From: Renibacterium sp043789415
Lineage (GTDB): Bacteria > Actinomycetota > Actinomycetes > Actinomycetales > Micrococcaceae
DNA: 64,000 bases
NCBI RefSeq assembly: GCF_043789415.1
Contig: NZ_JBDLLW010000001.1
Coordinates: forward strand, 1,550,001 to 1,614,000
Direction: 5' to 3'
The notes beneath the pieces are model-generated. The model worked only from the letters and a program-made list of their open reading frames with translations, had not been told where the DNA came from and made no database searches. The translations under genes were made by a program, and so were the position numbers. Shown piece by piece: positions 42,723-49,698 of the stretch. Positions within the stretch are counted from its first letter, which is position 1, and every line of letters begins with the position of its first letter.

Positions 42723-42884
42723 TCAGCTCAACGTCTGGAACCGGATCGACCTCCCACCCTCCACCGGGCGCATCCAGGGAGACCGGGACGGTGATCCTTC
42801 CTGAACGAGCTGGAAAGCATATTGCTGGGTGACCGAAGAGCTCTTGATCAAGAAGCCGATCGCCGGGATCCCGGTATCAGCCCT
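42723..42884 (-). pseudogene. Open frame continuing after the stop of the small membrane gene
   Basis: In frame with the gene above it, 53 codons stay open after the TAA at 42885-42887, reading ADTGIPAIGFLIKSSSVTQQ ... and ending RPVEGGRSIRFQTLS before TGA. No start with a ribosome site is visible. It may be a gene remnant or chance. Confidence 0.25.
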
Positions 42885-43106
42885 TTATTGCTTGAGTCGC
42901 TGCCGCTCGATTCCCGCTGCGATCCGAGCTCTCTGGAAATGAAGCGCAGTCGCACTGAAAAAGAGCGATAGACCCACGATTCCCGCGAATGCTATACCCC
43001 AGACACTCGGCTCTTTCACAAAGAACTGGATACCTGCGCTGACGAAGCACAGCACCCCGAGACAGATCAGCACCGGCGGTTTTCCAAAAAAATTGATAAA
43101 ACCCAT
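42885..43106 (-). CDS. Small two-helix membrane protein
   Basis: The protein has 73 residues. Two hydrophobic helices (PPVLICLGVLCFVSAGIQFF and VWGIAFAGIVGLSLFFSATA) precede a basic C-terminus (RARIAAGIERQRLKQ). TAATCT (43113-43118 on the minus strand) ends 6 nt before the ATG, the same leaderless arrangement as at known genes here, which supports it over the overlapping 78-residue frame. No family is recognised. Confidence 0.65.
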   Translation of the reverse strand: MGFINFFGKPPVLICLGVLCFVSAGIQFFVKEPSVWGIAFAGIVGLSLFFSATALHFQRARIAAGIERQRLKQ

Positions 43107-43298
43107 AACCCAAGATTAGTAGAGGAACACTAAAGATCAGTTAATGGCGCAAAGCTGGTCGTGCGGCAGTATCAACCGAAAGCTGCGCGAGCACCGGGCA
43201 ACTAAGAACCCGGCGCCTCATAACCCAGCACCGCACTGAAAACCTCAACCAGCCGAAGGCCCGAATCTGAGGGTCTGGACGTGCCATATTCTTGATCA

Positions 43299-44171
43299 GT
43301 GATTGATTTCTCGACCTACGAAGCCAGACTCGCCGATATTCCCGCCCCTTCAGCCCGAGAACTCAGCGAGGCATCGGTGGCTGGAATCCAGGTGCAGTGG
43401 ATTTCCAGCTCGCCCGAGGTGCAGGACGTCGTGATCATCTATCACGGTGGTGGTGCAATGATCGACGGCGGCTATACCGAGCTGGGACGCCGGCTGGCCG
43501 CCCGAGGCTCGATCGCCGTTGCTCTGGTCGATATCCGTGGTCACGGCCGGTCGCTCGGCGAGCGAGGCAAGACGCCGGCTACCACAACGATCTGGTCGGA
43601 TGTGGACAGCGTGATCGAAGCCACGCGAAAGCGGTTCCCCGCTGCTCGGATCCACCTGCTGGGGCATTCCAGCGGTGCGGGGATGGTGCTGAACGCGATG
43701 ACTCATCGGAACACAGCCCGCGAGGTGGCCTCGCTGATCATGCTCGCCCCTGAACTCGGCCCCTTCCTGCCGGGCCGAAAGCAGCGGAAGGACGCGGATC
43801 CTTTCGCGACGATCCGGCTCTGGCCTTTCGTCCTCAATGCGATGAGCGGCGGGCGGCTCTGCAAGAACATCGATGCGGTCACACTGCGCTACCCCCAGGA
43901 GCTCATCGGCCGCGGCTATGTAGCTCGCTACAGCGTGGCGATGGCGAATGCCCTGACGCCGTCAAAACCCGTGGAGCAGCTCGCCCGTCTCACGGTGCCG
44001 ACCCTGCTGATACTCGCGGGGAGTGATGAGCTGTTGCCGAACGAGCTGATCGTCTCTGCGGTGGACTCCGCTTCCAATCAGCTGATCAGCCTGGAAATCT
44101 CGGAGCAGAGCAGCCACCTCGGAATTCTGCTCGATGATCCATCGCCGATGAGCGCCTGGCTGGAGCGCTAA
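43299..44171 (+). CDS. Alpha/beta hydrolase (monoglyceride lipase-like)
   Basis: The protein has 290 residues. The oxyanion region reads IIYHGGGAMIDGGY, the nucleophile is Ser in LLGHSSGAGMVLNAM (about residue 124), the acid is Asp in LILAGSDELLP, and the base is His in EQSSHLGILLDD. The VALVDIRGHGRSLGERG segment is typical of the lysophospholipase/monoacylglycerol lipase group. There is no signal peptide, so the enzyme is cytoplasmic. GTG at 43299 follows TATTCT at 6 nt. Confidence 0.87.
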   Translation: MIDFSTYEARLADIPAPSARELSEASVAGIQVQWISSSPEVQDVVIIYHGGGAMIDGGYTELGRRLAARGSIAVALVDIRGHGRSLGERGKTPATTTIWSDVDSVIEATRKRFPAARIHLLGHSSGAGMVLNAMTHRNTAREVASLIMLAPELGPFLPGRKQRKDADPFATIRLWPFVLNAMSGGRLCKNIDAVTLRYPQELIGRGYVARYSVAMANALTPSKPVEQLARLTVPTLLILAGSDELLPNELIVSAVDSASNQLISLEISEQSSHLGILLDDPSPMSAWLER

Positions 44172-44268
44172 CACCGCCTCGGAACCTTCGATAGACCGCT
44201 GCCGAAGCACTTGATTCCCGTTAATCCGAGGCCGGATTCCAGCCCTGCCTTGTGCAGTGACCGCAGAG

Positions 44269-44300
44269 TAGGGTAAAAGTTGATCAACTGATCAACTTTT
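44269..44300 (+). promoter_or_regulatory. Palindromic operator next to a -10-like box
   Basis: AAAAGTTGATCA (44275-44286) is mirrored by TGATCAACTTTT (44289-44300) around AC. TAGGGT (44269-44274) directly precedes it. A repressor bound here would block the secreted-protein gene at 44351. Confidence 0.65.
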
Positions 44301-44350
44301 GACGGCGGGGGCCGCACGACTCGCGACAGCGTTCACCTACGAAGGAAAAC

Positions 44351-44992
44351 ATGAAGAAGAGAATCCACCTGATGGTCATCCCCTTGGTCCTCGGATCAAT
44401 TGCGCTGGGCAGCGCCGCTCCGGCACAAGCAGATGCCGTGAACTGCAACTCCATCGACAGCTCAACCGAAGAACTGACCTCCTACGTTCCTGGCACCAGC
44501 GGCTGGCAATTCAACGGCCCCTCGACCACCACCTATACCTCCTATAAATACGACCTCTACAACGCCACTCCGACCTTCAATGTCAGCGATACCCGAGTGG
44601 CAAAGAACGACACCGACGCTCCGATCAGCACCACTTTCACCTCTTCACTGTCGAAGACTTACACCATCTCGGTCACCGCTTCGATGTCGGTCAGTGTGCT
44701 GAAGTTCCTCAATGCCTCGGTGAGCGCCACCATCACCAACAGCCGGACCACCCAGATCGGCGTCTCGATCACTTCGCCGGTGCCCGCGCACTCCTCGATC
44801 CGCGGAGACTATGGCGTGGAAGCCTACGATGTCACCGCGCGAGGAACCGAGCTCAAGCGGGTTGTGACCAGTGGCTACTGGGTCAACGGCTTCTACCATC
44901 AGCCCTATACGGTCTGCTACACGAACGGGGTCAAGGACCTGGCCTTCAATGCTCCGACCAATATCGAGGGTTGGCGGGTCTACCCAGGCTGA
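44351..44992 (+). CDS. Secreted protein with aerolysin/ETX-MTX2-like strand pattern
   Basis: The protein has 213 residues. The signal peptide ends AQADA (near residue 30). The middle (~85-160) is a run of Ser/Thr-rich strands with alternating polarity: STTFTSSLSKTYTISVTASM, then VSATITNSRTTQIGVSITSP, then PAHSSIRGDYGVEAY. That pattern of paired amphipathic strands ending in a PPxxx-YGV-like segment is typical of the aerolysin/ETX-MTX2 beta-pore-forming fold. The single pair of cysteines (positions ~32 and ~190) may form a disulfide. GAAGGAAAA precedes the ATG. The fold assignment is by pattern only; no close relative is recalled. Confidence 0.6.
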   Translation: MKKRIHLMVIPLVLGSIALGSAAPAQADAVNCNSIDSSTEELTSYVPGTSGWQFNGPSTTTYTSYKYDLYNATPTFNVSDTRVAKNDTDAPISTTFTSSLSKTYTISVTASMSVSVLKFLNASVSATITNSRTTQIGVSITSPVPAHSSIRGDYGVEAYDVTARGTELKRVVTSGYWVNGFYHQPYTVCYTNGVKDLAFNAPTNIEGWRVYPG

Positions 44993-45024
44993 GTCCCTTG
45001 CGGTTCTCAAGCTGAGCACCAGGG

Positions 45025-45064
45025 TCAGTGGGTGGGCTGGAAAGCACTTCAGCCCACCCACTGA
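45025..45064 (+). terminator. Terminator after the secreted-protein gene
   Basis: TCAGTGGGTGGGCTG (45025-45039) pairs perfectly with CAGCCCACCCACTGA (45050-45064). No T-run follows. Confidence 0.6.
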
Positions 45065-45141
45065 CTGAGCTCGGACGACGTCGTCCGCGGGCAACGGGGA
45101 AACCCGGGAAACCCGGGAAACCCTACGATTATGCTTTCAAT

Positions 45142-45642
45142 ATGCAGTACCGACTGAGGCAAGCGACGCCGGACGACGCCGAGGAGCTCGTCCGAATGCA
45201 TACCCTGGCCCATGAAGAGTGTTACGGGCAGCTGCTCTCAGCGGCTTTCTTCGCTGGCAGGAGAGAGAGCCTCCGCGAAAGAATCGAAAGGCGCAGGACC
45301 TACCTGGACAGTGCTGACCCCAGAATTATCGCCCTGGACGCCGAAGATCAGATCGTCGGTCTAGCCGATGCCGGGCCAGGCCGGGACGAAGACAAAGCAG
45401 GGGCGCTGGAGCTTTACTCGATCTATACCCTGGCCGCCACCTACGGCAGCGGCCTGGGCAAAGCCCTTCTCGAAACCGCTATTGGTCATGCTGAGGCCTA
45501 TCTATGGGTTCTCGAAGGCAACCCGCGGGCCACGGCCTTCTACCAGAAGCACGGATTTCAACCCGATGGGCGAACCGCCGTTCTGCCACCCGAGTGGGAA
45601 TCCCTCCCCGAACTCCGAATGGCCCGGCCGCAACAAAGCTGA
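45142..45642 (+). CDS. GNAT family N-acetyltransferase
   Basis: The protein has 166 residues from ATG 45142, set by TATGCT ending 6 nt upstream. It opens MQYRLRQATPDDAEELVRMH and contains the acetyl-CoA loop AATYGSGLGKALLETAIGHA and the final strand NPRATAFYQKHGFQPDGR. It resembles the GNAT at 4953-5429 in length and C-terminal pattern, so the two may be paralogues. The substrate is unknown. Confidence 0.88.
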   Translation: MQYRLRQATPDDAEELVRMHTLAHEECYGQLLSAAFFAGRRESLRERIERRRTYLDSADPRIIALDAEDQIVGLADAGPGRDEDKAGALELYSIYTLAATYGSGLGKALLETAIGHAEAYLWVLEGNPRATAFYQKHGFQPDGRTAVLPPEWESLPELRMARPQQS

Positions 45643-45674
45643 GACTCTGAGCTAAGCAGTTGAGGGCTTAAGCA

Positions 45675-45709
45675 CCTGGAGCGCCATCCCTTGCGGATGA
45701 CGCTCCAGG
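45675..45709. terminator. Hairpin between convergent genes
   Basis: CCTGGAGCG and CATCC (45675-45689) pair with GGATG and CGCTCCAGG (45695-45709) with one mismatch and a 5-nt loop. Confidence 0.6.
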
Positions 45710-45723
45710 CAACTGTCGAACTT

Positions 45724-46941
45724 CTAGTGGGCCCGGCGTCGGGAGAGCAGCAGTGCGCCGGCGCCTGCCAAAATCGCCAGGGACGCGACACCCAGCAAAG
45801 GCAGCGCATCAGCCGGACCGGTGTTTGCCAGTTCACCTTCAGCGGCGGGCGTCGGCGTGCTGCCGCCCGCGGGCTTCACGACAGCCGGAGAGGTCGGGAC
45901 CACCGGGCTGGGCTCGACCACCGGTTTGGCCGGTGTGGGCTTGACCGGAGTGGGGGGAGTCACCGGATCGGTCAGCTCACCCTTGCCATTGCCTCCGGCC
46001 TGATAACCGACCAGTTCGGCCTCGGTGTGCAACTTCTCGCCGTCTACCGTGACATCGGCCGCATTCGTGAAGGAGCTCTGAGCCGGATCGGTGATTTCAG
46101 CGATATAGCTCAGCGAGACGATCTTGTCCTGGGGAATCGAAGCGATGTTCACCGAGAAGGCGTTAGCGGTGCAGGAATTCACCGTCAAACCTCCGGCGGG
46201 CACTCCGGCCCAGCCGCTCACTTCACCGTTGGCATCGAAGCCGGTGGAGACCCCGCCGACCAGAGAGCTGCAGTCATTGCGCTGCCCAGCCCCCAACTGG
46301 TCTTCGAACAGTGCGTTATTGAAGGCACCACGAGGAGACTCGATCACCCAGCGGATCCGATTCGTCGGAGCAGCCGAGTAGTTTCCACTCCGATCAACCC
46401 AGTAACCGTATTTAATCGGCTGATTGCGATCACGCGGGGAATCGCCGCTCGGAGTCACGGTGACTTTACCGGCCGGGCCGAAGTCCAAGGCGATCGGCTG
46501 CTCGGGAGTGACCTTCTTGCTGAACTGGGTTTTGAAGTTCGCCACACCTTGGACGTTCTTATGGGTCTTCACATAGTCAGTGAGAGTGAAAACCACAACA
46601 CCGTTCACTACCTGAGCGGTTGCTATCACCTGACCGCTGGAATCCTTCAGCTCAAAGCTATGAGTCAGGGCTACCAGCTCGGGCGGCAGTTGCAAAGAGA
46701 AGGTATCCCCAGGCTTGGCTCCATCCGGCACTGCCCAGTTCACTCCGACCGTCATCGGATCGTATTGGCCGGGATCCTTGGGATCCACCGTGACTTGGCT
46801 GATTGCGCCCGGGATCTCAGCAGCCTGCGCGGGCATGGCGAACGCCCCCAAGCTGAGGAACGTCAGGAGTACGGCTGCGATGAAGCCGATCAAAGAAAAG
46901 GGCCTCTTTTGAGCACCCTGGATGACTAGATCTTTTTGCAT
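45724..46941 (-). CDS. LAXTG wall-anchored surface protein with Ig-like adhesin domain
   Basis: The protein has 405 residues from ATG 46941, which has GGGGGA 6 nt upstream. The signal peptide ends MPAQAA. A first domain (~32-165) reads YDPMTVGVNWAVPDGAKPGD and resembles the Ig-like collagen-binding N-terminal domains of Gram-positive adhesins (Sdr/Cna type). A second domain (~165-320) carries an isolated cysteine pair. A Pro/Val/Thr linker (TPPTPVKPTPAKP) leads to LANTG, a membrane helix and RRRAH. A role in adhesion is inferred from domain type. GTAACAAT occurs ~65 bases upstream. Confidence 0.85.
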   Translation of the reverse strand: MQKDLVIQGAQKRPFSLIGFIAAVLLTFLSLGAFAMPAQAAEIPGAISQVTVDPKDPGQYDPMTVGVNWAVPDGAKPGDTFSLQLPPELVALTHSFELKDSSGQVIATAQVVNGVVVFTLTDYVKTHKNVQGVANFKTQFSKKVTPEQPIALDFGPAGKVTVTPSGDSPRDRNQPIKYGYWVDRSGNYSAAPTNRIRWVIESPRGAFNNALFEDQLGAGQRNDCSSLVGGVSTGFDANGEVSGWAGVPAGGLTVNSCTANAFSVNIASIPQDKIVSLSYIAEITDPAQSSFTNAADVTVDGEKLHTEAELVGYQAGGNGKGELTDPVTPPTPVKPTPAKPVVEPSPVVPTSPAVVKPAGGSTPTPAAEGELANTGPADALPLLGVASLAILAGAGALLLSRRRAH

Positions 46942-47187
46942 GCTTATCCCCCAAAGAAAGCAGTATTTTTTCGCGCAAGCGATGAAGTTGTAACGCCATT
47001 CAAGAATTGTTACCTGAAATAACAACTTGATTACAGGCCTTGACAGCAGTAAACCATACCGTAGATTTTGCCGGGCTTGCAAAAGTCCGACCCGTCGTCA
47101 CGAATAGCCCGCTCGCTCAGCGCGCCCCTTTCAGAACGCACCCGATCCGGTAAAGTTGAGATGAAAGTCGCCAGGAAAGGGGTGCCG

Positions 47188-47805
47188 ATGCGCGCGGTTG
47201 CACCCTTCCGGCTGTTGCGCAGTTCGGTGCTGGCAGCCAGCACCCTTTCCCTCGCCGCTGGTGCGCATACGGCCGCCGGCGGCAGACTCCCGGACCCGCT
47301 GCTATTCGCCGCGATGGCTAGTTTCACTCTTCTACTGTGCATGCTGGTCTCACGCTGGAGGCTCGGCACGACCGCCGTCCTCAGCCTGCTGATCGGCAGT
47401 CAGTTCGCCCTGCACCAAGGCTTCGAGTGGTTCTCGGCGTCGCCGATGCCTTTTCCACTATCGGGTATGCAGCATCACGGCATGCAGCTGATGCAGCAAC
47501 CGATCGCTGGGGAAGCCACGCACAACATGGTTTCCAGCGGAATGAACGACGGTCTCGGGATGCTCTCAGCACACGCCGTGGCCACCGTGCTGACCGCCTT
47601 ACTGGTGGCCCGCGGGGAAGCCGCACTCTGCGCTCTGGCGGACTGGCTCCGCCCGCTTCTGAGCCCTCCCAGCCCGGCGCTGCTTCCCATCCTCACCGGC
47701 AAGCTGATCGCGCCTCAAAGAACAGTTCGGGCAGAACCTCAGCAATTCTTGACTGCACTGCGGTTACGCGGACCGCCATCATTCGGGTTGTCCACTCATT
47801 CATGA
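47188..47805 (+). CDS. Met/His-rich membrane protein, second copper locus
   Basis: The protein has 205 residues from ATG 47188 (AGGAAAGGGG 5 nt upstream); ATG 47161 is also in frame. It is a paralogue of the protein at 23743-24402: several helices with an external loop GMQHHGMQLMQQPIAGEATH then MVSSGMNDGLGM, followed by LSAHAVATVLTALLVARGE. The loop's Met and His residues suit Cu(I) binding. YcnI follows 53 bases downstream. No function is proven for this family; copper acquisition or delivery is inferred from both contexts. Confidence 0.65.
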   Translation: MRAVAPFRLLRSSVLAASTLSLAAGAHTAAGGRLPDPLLFAAMASFTLLLCMLVSRWRLGTTAVLSLLIGSQFALHQGFEWFSASPMPFPLSGMQHHGMQLMQQPIAGEATHNMVSSGMNDGLGMLSAHAVATVLTALLVARGEAALCALADWLRPLLSPPSPALLPILTGKLIAPQRTVRAEPQQFLTALRLRGPPSFGLSTHS

Positions 47806-47858
47806 CACCCCTGCGTCACCTGAGAGTGCCGCACCTCAACGAAAGCCAAGAACCTACA

Positions 47859-48563
47859 ATGAATTCAACCGCGCCCAAAAAACTGCTGCGCAAAACCACT
47901 CTGATCGCCCTCGGCACCATCGGTCTGATGGGACTGGGAATCAGCACAGCCTCCGCTCACGTCACGGTGGATGCCTCGAGCACCGCTGAGAACTCGTACT
48001 CCCTGCTGAGCTTCAGCATTCCGCACGGCTGCGATGGCTCAGCGACCACCAAGATCGCCATCTCCTTGCCGGAGAACATCAATGACGCCACCCCCACGGT
48101 GAATCCAAATTGGACCGTCAGTAAGCTGACCGAGAAGCTCGCCCAGCCCAAGACCCTGGAGAACGGCAGCAAGATCTCGGAACGCACCAGCCAAGTGATC
48201 TACACCGCGAAGGTCCCGCTTTCGGCCGAGCTTCGCGATGCCCTGGTGCTCTCCCTCAAGCTACCCGAGGGAGTCGGTTCACAGCTCAACTTCCCGGTGC
48301 TGCAGAGCTGCGTCAAAGGCCAGACCAACTGGTCCAACCTGGTGAAAGCAGGCCAGGACCACGACGCCGTCCAAGACCCCGCACCGTCGATCACGCTCAC
48401 CGCGGCGTCCTCGGGGGAGCATGGGGAGACGGCAGCCGCGCACACTCCGGCAGCGGATCAGCAGAGCTCCCCGCTGCCCGGCTGGATCGGTCTCGGTGCT
48501 GGCCTTCTGGCCTTAGTACTGAGCGGCGTGGCGCTGTTCCTAGTCCGGAAAACTCGCTCCTGA
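47859..48563 (+). CDS. ycnI: YcnI-type copper-binding protein (DUF1775)
   Basis: The protein has 234 residues from ATG 47859. The signal peptide ends STASA, giving a mature N-terminus HVTVDASST; the leading His is the Cu(II) ligand of YcnI. The DUF1775 fold (~30-165) includes SFSIPHGCDGSATTKIAISL. A His-rich linker and one membrane helix with RKTRS follow. The longer open frame starting at 47337 runs across the gene above and is not used. YcnI with the preceding Met/His-rich protein is half of the CopC-type pathway seen at 24447-25049. Confidence 0.9.
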   Translation: MNSTAPKKLLRKTTLIALGTIGLMGLGISTASAHVTVDASSTAENSYSLLSFSIPHGCDGSATTKIAISLPENINDATPTVNPNWTVSKLTEKLAQPKTLENGSKISERTSQVIYTAKVPLSAELRDALVLSLKLPEGVGSQLNFPVLQSCVKGQTNWSNLVKAGQDHDAVQDPAPSITLTAASSGEHGETAAAHTPAADQQSSPLPGWIGLGAGLLALVLSGVALFLVRKTRS

Positions 48564-48571
48564 GATCAGCT

Positions 48572-48624
48572 GGTTCGTTGCTGTGCGGGACGCTGAAGTC
48601 CGGCCTCCCGCACAGCAACGAACC
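48572..48624. repeat. 19-bp perfect inverted repeat after ycnI
   Basis: Bases 48572-48590 are the exact reverse complement of 48606-48624, with a 15-nt loop. It is followed by CCCGGCAT repeats, not by T. It may terminate ycnI or be a REP-type element. Confidence 0.6.
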
Positions 48625-48761
48625 CGGCATCCCAAACCCGGCACCCCCAAACCCGGCAGGCCGTACGCGAGCGCCTGAGCAGTGGCGAGATTTGGAGCTC
48701 AATCCTCGATTCCTCCGCTTGGCTGATTGACTCCGCCGTCAGTTAAGACGAGGGTGAAGCT

Positions 48762-49421
48762 ATGCTGCGTCCAACTAGCTCTTTCCCCCGTCAACGCCTC
48801 CTGACCACCGCGAGCGCTCTCCTGCTCGGCGGTATGGTCTTGGTCGCTTGTACCCCCTCAAACCCCGACCAGCCTTCGCCGAGCCCGAGCGCTAGCAGTT
48901 CAAGCACCGCTTCGGAAAGTTCGTCGAGCCCCACCAGTCCGACGTCGACCACCGCTGCTCCCAGTTCCACGCCCCCCAGCTCAGCCGCGGCACCGCTGTG
49001 CAGCGCAGCGATGCTGAGCGGTTCCATCGCATCGGAGGGCAGCGGGGCGGGCAATATCTATCTCAAGCTCGCAGTGAAGAACAAGAGCAGTCAGCCCTGT
49101 AGCATTGACGGCTACCCCGGAGTGTCCCTGGTGGGCCAGGGCAACGGCACCCAGCTCGGTGCAGCAGCCGGACGCGACCCTGATCGCCCCTCAAAGGGAG
49201 CGATACTGCTGGCTGTCGGCGACTCAGCCTTTGCCCAGCTGCAATACAGCCGGGCCGAGAACTACGGTGCAGCGTGCACGCTCTCGCCAACAGACGGCTT
49301 CAGGGTCTATCCGCCCAGTGCAACGGATGCGCTGTACATCGCTAATCCGCTCAATCCGATCAATGCCTGCACCCAGCAGAATCTGGTGCTACTGCATATC
49401 GGCGCCTTCCAGAAGAGCTAG
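48762..49421 (+). CDS. DUF4232 lipoprotein
   Basis: The protein has 219 residues. A lipobox LVACT puts the modified Cys at about residue 30. A Ser/Pro/Thr-rich stretch of ~45 residues tethers the DUF4232 domain (~78-219): AAPLCSAAMLSGSIASEGSG onward, with conserved Cys residues and YPGVSLVG. The family is a secreted all-beta domain common in actinobacteria, of unknown function. GAGGGTGAAG lies ~8 nt before the ATG. Confidence 0.85.
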   Translation: MLRPTSSFPRQRLLTTASALLLGGMVLVACTPSNPDQPSPSPSASSSSTASESSSSPTSPTSTTAAPSSTPPSSAAAPLCSAAMLSGSIASEGSGAGNIYLKLAVKNKSSQPCSIDGYPGVSLVGQGNGTQLGAAAGRDPDRPSKGAILLAVGDSAFAQLQYSRAENYGAACTLSPTDGFRVYPPSATDALYIANPLNPINACTQQNLVLLHIGAFQKS

Positions 49422-49698
49422 CCCGGAAGACCCTGCTAACGAGAGCGTGCCGGCCAGAGACTCGGCTTTGGGCTGGGCTTTAGGCGTGAGCTGGGCGTGA
49501 GCACCTCTCGGGCCAGCAGGTCGGGCAGCGTCAGGGAACCCTGCAGACCAGCTCATGGCGCAGCGGCAGCCCGCGGCTTGAAGTTCCGCTGCCCTGCAAG
49601 CGGCCGGCTGCCCGGTTCGAAACGGGTATGACGTCGGCCGTTGCCCTCGCTGAGAGCCCGACCCGGCTGCCCGAGATGATGCCACGCTTGTCGGTACG

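Noticed and set aside
42877..43113. 78-codon frame overlapping the small membrane gene
   Set aside because: It has many Cys, Arg and Ser residues, no hydrophobic segment and no start signal. The 73-residue frame has two helices and a leaderless -10 box.
45691..46929. 412-codon open frame opposite the LAXTG surface protein
   Set aside because: The minus-strand protein has a signal peptide, Ig-like domain and sorting signal. The opposite frame shows none of these features.
47337..47858. Long upstream extension of the ycnI frame
   Set aside because: It overlaps the whole Met/His-rich gene in another frame. The signal peptide and His1 of YcnI fix the start at 47859.
49422..49698. Gap between the DUF4232 gene and lhr
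   Set aside because: I looked for a small gene or RNA and found only loose inverted repeats without clear support.
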